From: Prosopocoilus inquinatus
Lineage: Eukaryota; Arthropoda; Insecta; Coleoptera; Lucanidae
DNA: 64,000 bases
Assembly (NCBI GenBank): GCA_036172665.1
Contig: CM069876.1
Span: forward strand, 49,755,001-49,819,000
Direction: 5' to 3'
The notes beneath the pieces were generated by a model. The model worked only from the letters and a program-made list of their open reading frames with translations, made no database searches and was not told the DNA's origin. Below, piece after piece: positions 54,643 through 62,505 of the stretch (position 1 is the first letter of the stretch; each line of letters begins with the position of its first letter). A program made the translations under genes and the position numbers.

Positions 54643-57049
54643 TAGTGCTGACAACCAAATCGGTTTTTTGGATAACCGGTTAACCGGTTTTCAATTATCC
54701 GAGGTTTTAAACAAAACCGAAAACCGGTTATCCGGATGACCGGTTATCCGAATAATCGGTTATTCGAATATCCAATTATTTGGATAATCGGATATTCGGA
54801 TTATACAAATAATTGGATATTCGAATAATATCGGTTTTTGGATAATCGGATACTCAAATGACCGGTTATTCGAATAATGAAAAATATTCAAATATCCCAA
54901 CTACTTGAAATTCAAATAAATGTATATACAATAACGTATTTATTTCTTTCACCCATTTAAAGATAATCATAGGAATTTGAGGCAGCAAATTTAAAACTCA
55001 AATAAAATGGAAAATGAGTAAATGTTGGAAGTATTAAGAAAATGAAGGTAAATTTTATCTGTTATGTTCACTACGTAAAAAAAATGTAAGTGATCAAGTG
55101 GTACACTACTGTCGGAAACTTTTAAGACGCAAAGCAGTAAATCTGTTGGAATTTGAGCCTTATTGAAATAGCCCGTCTGAATTTAGAACCTTCTGCATTC
55201 GAGCCTCCCCGTATCTCTCCCTCTCTTGACCAGGGGATGAGCAGGGTCATAAAATTCATTATTAATAAAATTAATTCAGGTATATAGTTATATTTTGTGA
55301 AGTCATGTTTAGTTTGTTGTTTTTAGTTTAATGTTAATAAAAATAATACCTATCCTATTTATTTTTATAAATCGAATGAGTAACAAAGTATTTTTAATGA
55401 CACATTAATTGGACTTATGGCCGTTTTCATAATCTAAACTTTAAGGAAGCGATAAGTCAATTTAAGAATGGGGAAACAAATGTATTCTTTTAGGTTAAAA
55501 TAACTTTAAAATTAAAGTCCTATTATGAAATCGGACCATACTGTTATATTAATTAATTCATGAAAATGTATGATAAAGAATATTCTTAAAAGTGATGCAA
55601 ATTTCTGTTCATGAAACCGGGAATTTAAATTCAAGTTGAGGAATTTAAGCATCTAATAAGAAAATGAAAAATAATACTTAAGTAGGATATTGTCCCTAAT
55701 ATTTAATCCTGTTTAATTATCTTGCGCAGGATTTATTTGTAAAATGTTGGTATTTTGGAAAATTTTCGGTAATACCGTATTATCCCAATTTACTGTGTAC
55801 GTACACAGAGAAAAATTATTAGTAAAAAGTAACACCAATTGTAGTTAGAATGAAGACAAAAACAAATTGTAGCAAATATTCGCACGTTTGTCGGACTATT
55901 TACTACAATTGTGCTAATATTGACTACAATTGTGTTAATATTAGCTACAATTTGTTTCTGTCTTTATTCTGACTACAATTTGTATTACTTTTTACTATTG
56001 ATTTTTTCCTGTGTATAAGAAGCTGCGAACTAATTATCTTTTAGTATTGAATAATTTCTTGTGTCGGAAAGTTTCGTTTATTTTCGTTGTGAAATGGAAC
56101 AGAGAACACATACTACCGAAAGAGATAATCATTCCATTGTATGTATATTGTCATAGGACCAACGATACCTTGCCGCCGGCCGTACCATAAAAGTAGGTCA
56201 GCCGGCTAAACGTTGTTAAGGTTCATAATTGCAAAGCACAAATATTCGTACGGCCAGGGGTATTTCATTTCGTCTTAAAACTTTTCGACACCACCGTACT
56301 TCTAATCCACATATTAGAAGTCGAAGAAGAAGAATTAAAGTAATTTTAGTTTTTGTTTTCGGCCGTACCCAACCGTCTTTCGGAGAATTCAATAAAAGTT
56401 TATTATGGTACATATGTTCGGCACTGTAATGAATTTTTACAGCACAAAATATTTGCATTACTTTTACAATTTGTTGAATATTGTTCATTACAAAGAACAA
56501 GAATAATTGACGTTTATCTATTTATCCAAAAAAAAAAAAACGAAAACTATTATTAGTGAGTTTGTGTCACGTTTTAGATGTGTGAGTCCTTATAAATGAG
56601 AAATGTACTTAATACTTTAAAATGGACAAGAGAAGTACAAAATTGAAATGTTTGAAAACATTTTCATCTGATTAAAAACCAGGAACTTTAGAGTTAAAAT
56701 TCAGTCGAGTCTGTTTTTTATGAATCATTTTTTGTTAATACGTAATTAACCGATTTTCGGATAATCCAAGAGCTGCTTTTTTGATTACAGATTTCGCGAA
56801 TATCCAAATAGTCGGCTTTCAAGCAGACAGTTTTTCAAATATCCGAATAAACCGTTTTTGGATATTCGAATTGTCAGTTTTTCGAATATCCATAATCGGT
56901 TTTTGGATACTTGAATGTCCGAATAATCGGATTTTGGATATTCGAATAGTCGGTTTTAACCATTATTTGGATAACCGGTTTTATCCAAAACCGGTTTTTA
57001 AAGAAACCGATTATTCGGTTTCAATTTTTTCCGGTTTTTGCCAGCACTA
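54643..57049. mobile_element. Non-autonomous hAT element in the LINE RT (2407 bp)
   Basis: Ends TAGTGCTGAC and GCCAGCACTA are inverted. Flanking 8-mers are CTATTAAC (54635-54642) and CTATTAAT (57050-57057). Both ends (54655-54890, 56755-57030) are arrays of AACCGGTTATCCGAATAATC-like units. The middle lacks a transposase and carries a nested MITE at 55426-55551. TAG-type ends plus an 8-bp duplication fit hAT. Confidence 0.9.
55426..55551. mobile_element. MITE nested in the hAT element
   Basis: ATGGCCGTTTTCATAATCTA near the left and ATTATGAAATCGGACCAT at the right are inverted, 126 bp, with no coding capacity. TTTAA-containing ends recall the 42541 MITE family. Confidence 0.65.
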
Positions 57050-57057
57050 CTATTAAT

Positions 57058-57422
57058 CATCAAACTTTATTAGCTATACTTCGCTATGTTGAATTGTCTG
57101 ATAGTGTCTTGCATCTTTTAGAAAGTTCTATCACCAATCGTTTGCAATGTGTCAGGATTTCAAATTCTATTTCTGATTGGAGGTTTATTAGCCCCCACAG
57201 GGCTCTATTTTAGGTCCTCTTTTATTCTCAATTTACACCATTGAATTGCCTAAATGTATTAAGATCTCAAAACTACATATGTATGCGGACGACACACAAA
57301 TTTATCATTCGTTTCCTTTTGAAAATTATAAAACTGCGCTGGACGAAATTAATGACGACTTAACGCATTTATTTGTCAGATTACGCTGCACAACACTTTT
57401 TGCTGATAAATTCTAAAAAATC
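57058..57422 (+). pseudogene. LINE reverse transcriptase, catalytic core continued
   Basis: Resumes the RT after the hAT element: HQTLLAILRYVELSDS..., then a P-H-R-A-L-F stretch where the GSxLGP motif is expected (damaged), and [11 protein letters not shown] with the catalytic YADD at 57282-57293. Continues after the next insertion at 57619. Confidence 0.85.
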
Positions 57423-57434
57423 AGTAATTTTATT

Positions 57435-57606
57435 GAACAGATAAAATAGCGACACCTTACTATCGCTTTTTGACCTGACATTGCAGTAGGATAGACAAAT
57501 TGAAGCGGGATTTGCTGAGGAAGCCCCAAGCAGGGCTGAAACAGCTGTCCAGAGGCTGCTCGAGGTTTTCACTGCAATCAAAAACAATTTGCACAAAATT
57601 TTTCTA
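57435..57606 (+). mobile_element. Hammerhead-bearing short repeat, copy 5 (internally deleted)
   Basis: 172 bp flanked by exact AGTAATTTTATT at 57423-57434 and 57607-57618, within the LINE RT. It keeps CAGATAAAATAGCGACACC, then jumps to GCTGAGGAAGCCCCAAGC...GGGCTGAAACAGCTGTCCAGAG. The 5' strand of stem I is deleted, so the ribozyme could not fold normally. Confidence 0.9.
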
Positions 57607-57618
57607 AGTAATTTTATT

Positions 57619-58136
57619 ATTCGGGAGCAAAACAAAAGTCGATATACATAGTTAAAAACGCTGTAGATTTGCGTGTATCTGGAAAAGCAATTCCGGTTAA
57701 AGATCACGCACGAAATCTTGGCCTAACTATGGACAATACATTTCGTTACAATGCTCATATTTTAAATAACATACAAAAAGCTTTTGCTACTTTAAAGTTA
57801 ATCTATCCTCGCAGACACTATTTATCTGTTCAATGCAAAGCTTTACTTTGTGACGCGTTATTTTTATCTTATTTTTCATTTTGTGCTCCTGTATACGGTC
57901 CATGCCTATCTGTTGATACATCTAATCGCATTCAAAGGGTTCAAAAAGCATGTCTGCGATCAATTTTTGGTATTCGGAAATTTGATAGAGTATCTCACAA
58001 ATTGAATTGGCTCAGTATGAGTAATCGTAGGCTTTTACAAACAACCACGCTTTACCATTCTATTTTATTGAAAAAAACAGCCTGCTTATATATATAACCG
58101 TATAACTTTCAGAACTGAAATGTACATAATTTGAAC
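57619..58136 (+). pseudogene. LINE ORF2, RT thumb/C-terminal region
   Basis: Clean reading from about 57669: VKDHARNLGLTMDNTFRYNAHI, then LCDALFLSYFSFCAPVYGPC and RIQRVQKACLRSIFGIRKFD, all typical of insect LINE ORF2 after the catalytic core. The stop at 58096 precedes the insertion at 58149, and the C-terminal part resumes at 58467. Confidence 0.85.
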
Positions 58137-58148
58137 TTAAGATTTAAG

Positions 58149-58454
58149 AAAAATTTTGTGCAAATCGTTTTTGATTGCAGTGAGAACCTCGAGTAGCCTC
58201 TGGGCAGCTGTTTCAGCCCTGCTTGGGGCTTCTTCAGCAGAAACGTAGCTCGACATTCCCACTGCAGACCAAAAACGACTTGCCCAATTTAAAACGATTT
58301 GCACAAAATTTTTCTAAAATCTTTCATTATGCTTTGACAGCAAGCATGGCCGCCTTGCATGGGGGACTCATTAGGAGCAAATCCCGCTTCAATTTGTCTA
58401 TCCTACTGCAATGTTAGGTCAAAAAGCGATAGTAAGATGTCGCTATTTTACATG
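58149..58454 (-). mobile_element. Hammerhead-bearing short repeat, copy 6 (longest, 306 bp)
   Basis: Flanked by exact TTAAGATTTAAG at 58137-58148 and 58455-58466. Removing the insert with one repeat joins LINE residues ...NLRFK to GMITPPAHK. Reverse orientation: AAAAATTTTGTGCAAATCG hairpin first, then GCTTTGACAGCAAGCATGGC and ...GATGTCGCTATTTTACATG. The ribozyme region (58173-58266, minus strand) has an intact CTGAAGA, stem II and GAAA, but GCC in place of the GUC cleavage triplet. Confidence 0.92.
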
Positions 58455-58466
58455 TTAAGATTTAAG

Positions 58467-58631
58467 GGTATGATTACTCCACCTGCTCACAAAACTGCAA
58501 TCTACGAAAGAAGTTTCTCCTACCATATAGCGAAAATATATAATTCTCTACCACTGTATGTTCGCAACAGTTCTCTGAGTGCCTTTAAGTATAAATTTCG
58601 AAGATGTATTCTTGTATCATCACAAACTTAA
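58467..58631 (+). pseudogene. LINE ORF2 C-terminus
   Basis: GMITPPAHKTAIYERSFSYH... with IAKIYNSLPLYVRNSSLSAF and a stop at 58629-58631. This is the family's usual C-terminal signature (S-F-x-Y, N-S-L-P, S-x-x-x-F-K). Followed by ~250 bp of 3' UTR and the (ATT)n tail. Confidence 0.85.
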
Positions 58632-58881
58632 ATTTTGATGCATATATTATTATTATTATTATTTTCTTCTTTTTGTTTAATTTTGTTACCTGCAACATTT
58701 CACGATTTAGTTTAGGGATTATTTTAATTTAATTTTGTTTTGTAATATTTAGGTTATAGTGGAAGAACAATTTAGTAGTAGTTAACTACTACTAATTGAA
58801 CTATCGCCTAAAGATTTTCGGCCATTTATATAGCAGAGAATTACTGTTTTTTTGTAATATTGGTGGAGCTGGAATAAAGGC

Positions 58882-58910
<29 letters not shown>

Positions 58911-58912
<2 letters not shown>

Positions 58913-60735
58913 CCAGACACAGACTCCGCTGTGGATTTTTATACCATTTTGGGACCCCATTTTGAGACCCCTATGTTATTTCTTATGAGATTTTATTCCA
59001 GAACCGGCATAGCATATCTGCTAATAATGTTTGAAGCAGACGACTACGCCACTGAACCGTAGCTGATCGTATTGAGAGTGGGAGGGAGAAGTCGTAGCAG
59101 TCGCTTAAGTTTTGCCTACTGTGTTTTTATTATTTGTTACTGTAATGGTAAAATAAATAAACGAAAATGTGTTCGATTGACACTACACTTTCCACTTAAC
59201 ACATTCTAATAAAGCAAGCTTGTACTTAAGTGAAATCCCCCGAATTTTTACTCGCAACCACCCACGTAAGTCAAAATCAGGGCCCCCGTAACCATATATG
59301 CAAAGCGTGTAGTGCACGCGGGCGCCATCTTCAAAGGGCGGCAATTAGCGTATTGGTCACTAGACAAGTCTGTCATTTTTTTCGCAAAAAAAAAAAATTA
59401 ATGGGTATCTGGTAAAAATTATTTGAAAAAACTATCCACAAGTCTGAACTGTTTTGATGAAACCTTAAACCTCACGGCGAAACGTCGACTAAGATAGAAC
59501 AGTTAACTGCAGCAATGAAAAGTAGAAAAATTTTTTCATAAAAAGTTTAATGTACTTAGTAAAAAAAACTATATATAAGCTGTTAAAAAAAATTACATTT
59601 TACTTTTTAAATTTTTTAGAAATTTAAGTTTATTGCGATTTTGTTTCTTTTTTTCTAATATTATTAACAAGCGGGCTTCACCTACTTGCATTCTGGAGGG
59701 GTCTGAATAGAGGCCCCCTTAGTCAGATGAGAAGAAGGCGCTTCGTTTCTGAGGACTCGCAGAAGTTAGGAACTTGAAAGAAGCTAAGGAAAATGATTAC
59801 AAAATAAAGGAAAATGTTTTCAGAATGAAGGAAAATGTTTTCAAAATGAAGGAAAATATTTTAAAAATAAATGAAAATGTTCCACGAAAATTCCCTAATG
59901 TTTAATTTTTTTTAACTTTTCTGCTTTTTCCATTTTTTGTTTCTTTTAATTTTTTTTTAATTAATGGGAGAGTTCTGGTGAAGCCGTCAGCCTCACGGCA
60001 AAACAACGACGAAAATAGAACAGTCAACTGCGGCAATTAAAAGTAGAAAAGTTTTGTGTGCCAAATTTTTTATTAAAAAAAAAACAATTTACTTAATAAT
60101 TTTGTTAGGTAAAAAAATAAATTATGTAGGCTGTTACGGTTTCCTCCTTGGTCAGATGAGAAGATTGGGTTACTCGTTTTGGGGGAGGGCTTCCAGCAGC
60201 TAGGAACTTGAAAAAAGTGAAGGAAAATGTTTAACAAAAATTCTCTGTTTAAAATTTTCTGAATTTTTCCTGTTTTTCCATTTCTTTGTTTCTTTTAATT
60301 TCTTTGAATAATTTTGATAATTTTAATCTGTCAGAGGGCGCCAAAATATGGAGTCACACGCGATCGGATTTTGACCTAGCGGATGCCCTGGTCAAAATAA
60401 GTCCAAACATGGCAGGTTACTCTACACCCGTCCAAATTCACTCTACAACGGTTCTCAATGATGTTCTCTGTGAAAAGACGAAGAATAACAATAACAAGAA
60501 GTAAAGAAGCCGGCAGAACGAATATAAAAAAGAATGGGTCGTAAATTCTTGCTCCTTAGTAACGGCGGCCCTAACGGATCAACGTCGGTTGCGTACAAGA
60601 ATGGAATTTAGACCGTCTATTCAAGCCACGCCTTACGCGCAACGCCTTAGTGGACGGCAGCCCTAACGGATCAGCGTCGGTTGCATACAAGAATGTAATT
60701 CGAGCCACGCCTTACGCAGAGCGCCTAAACAACGA
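58911..60735. repeat. 3' flank module, copy C (after ZF15), split by a hAT-like element
   Basis: 58911-59269 and 60399-60735 match successive parts of modules A and B. The short conserved frame is shifted and stops early here (...YATEP-stop, 59060-59062). Its ATTCGAGC site (60698-60705) is not occupied by the hAT-like element present in A and B. Confidence 0.88.
59278..60390 (-). mobile_element. Non-autonomous hAT-like element, copy 2 (1113 bp)
   Basis: Starts CAGGGCCCCCG and ends ...GGATGCCCTG, with an exact 8-bp duplication GTCAAAAT at 59270-59277 and 60391-60398. Modules A and B have the empty site (CGTCAAAATAAGTCCAC). Inverted relative to the 20904-22188 copy, with the same GGAAAATGTTTTCAAAATGA array in shortened form. 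Confidence 0.93.
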
Positions 60736-60935
60736 AGAATGGTTCCATTAGTGCTTGTTACTGTTACGTTTTTCGGTTACACAATTAAACAATATGAGCA
60801 TAAGCAGCATATTACGATAAATAATAATACTAGCCATAAGAGATCTGAGAGAACAGAAAGCATGTCCCTCCTAATGATACGAGTAGACGTATCACGCTTT
60901 ACACAAAACGATATTGATTCGTAAATTTGTTTCAG

Positions 60936-62505
60936 ATGTCAACAACGAATCCCGAAGGCTACGCCAGCGAATAAAGGAACTGTCATATGCCGGATTTGCG
61001 ATTGTGAATTTAAAAATCGCAGAAATTTGCGCGGTCATATTTTCATACACACCGGTGAGAAGCCGTTCAGCTGTAGCCTTTGTGATTACAAATGCCGACA
61101 GCGTGCAAGTTTGAAACAACATCAGTTGAAGCACACTGGCGAAATGCCGTTCAGTTGCGATCTCTGCGATTTTAAATGCCGACTGCACGGAAGTTTGAAA
61201 CTGCACAAGTTGAAGCACACCAACGAGAAACCGTTCAGTTGTGATCTTTGCGATTATAAATGTCGAGAGGTAAGAAGTTTGAAATCGCACAAGCTAATGC
61301 ACGCAGACAAGAAACCGCTGAGTTGTGATCTTTGCGATTATGAATGCCGACGACTTGGACATTTGAAACGCCACAAGTTAAAGCACACTGATGAGAAGCC
61401 GTTCAGTTGTGATCTTTGCGATTATAAAGGTCTAAACGCCGCGTATTTGAAACATCACAAGTTAAAGCACAGTACCGAGAAACCGTTCAGTTGTGATATT
61501 TGCGATTATAAATGCCGACAACTCAGACATCTGAAAAAGCACAAGTTAAAGCATACTGCTGAGAAGCCGCTCAGTTGTGATCTTTGCGATTATAAATGCC
61601 GACATCTCGGAAATTTGAAAGAGCACAAGTTAAAGCACACTAATGAGAAACCGTTCAGTTGTGATGTTTGCGATTATAAATGTCTAAACGTCAATCGCTT
61701 GAAGTCTCACAAGGTGACGCACACGGACGAGAAACCGTTCGGTTGTGATCTTTGCAGTTATAAATGCCGACTACTCAAAACTTTGAAACAACATAAGTTA
61801 AAGCACATTGATGAGAAGCCGTTCAGTTGTGATCTTTGCGATTACAAGTGCCGACACTTCGGAAATTTGAAACTGCACAAGTTAAAGCACACTAATGAGA
61901 TGCCATTCAGTTGTGATGTTTGCGATTATAAATGTCGAGACGCAGGAAGTTTGAAATCTCACAAGTTAATTCACACAGACGAGAAACCGTTGAGTTGTGA
62001 TCTCTGCGATTATAGATGCCGACAAGTCGGATGTTTGAAAGTCCACAAGTTGATTCACGCTAAGGAAATGCAACTCAGCTGTGATCTTTGCGAGTATAAA
62101 TGCCGACAACTTAGATGTTTAAAACGTCACAAGTTAAAGCACACTAACGAGAAGCCGTTGAGTTGTGATCTTTGTGATTATAAATGCGTATACCTCCGAG
62201 GTTTAAAACAGCACAAGTTAATTCACACTAATGAGATGCTGTTCAGTTGTGATCTTTGCGATTATAAATGCCGACAGCGCAAAACTTTGAAACAGCACAA
62301 GTTCAAGCACACCAATGAAAAACCGTTCAGTTGTGATCTTTGCGATTATAAATGTGTAAACGCCGCATATTTGAAAGAGCACAAGTTAAAGCACAGTAAC
62401 AAGAAGCCGTTCGGCTGTGATCTTTGCAGTTATAAATGCCGACTACTCAAAACTTTGAAACAACATAAGTTGAAGCACGCCGATGAGAAGTCAACAACCC
62501 AGTAA
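60936..62505 (+). CDS. ZF16: eighteen-finger C2H2 terminal exon
   Basis: Acceptor AAATTTGTTTCAG ends at 60935, then A and TGT-CAA-CAA (C-Q-Q-R). About 522 residues. The leader and upstream sequence match ZF14/ZF15, including the in-frame TAA just before TGTTTCAG. Cap finger CRICDCEFKNRRNLRGH with TGEKP, then CSLCDYKC and sixteen more, all with full ligands. Finger 6 is the Gly-Leu type (CDYKGLNAAYL). The R-L-L-K-T-L-K-Q-H finger occurs twice (10 and 18). Tail ADEKSTTQ. AATAAA at 62591-62596. Last exon of the array in this window; whether more follow is unknown. Confidence 0.9.

Larger units (their letters stand above)
49653..58909 (+). mobile_element. Non-LTR retrotransposon, ~4 kb, split by four later insertions
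   Basis: The 3' flank of ZF15 stops at ...CCAAGATTC (49652) and resumes at ATTCCAGACACAG (58910 on). Modules A and B join these directly. The insert ends in an (ATT)n tail (58883-58910), with at most a short ATTC duplication. It has an ORF1-like frame, an endonuclease, RT motifs and a typical C-terminal piece (YERSFSYHIAKIYNSLP). Frames are broken. Inside lie 51226-53590, a hAT-like element 54643-57049, and ribozyme-bearing repeats 57435-57606 and 58149-58454. A CR1/L2/Crack-like clade is possible but not settled. Confidence 0.88.

Noticed and set aside
58660..58912. ATT trinucleotide runs (58651-58664 and 58883-58910) as independent microsatellites
   Set aside because: The second run is the 3' tail of the LINE at its junction with the module, and the first lies within its 3' UTR.
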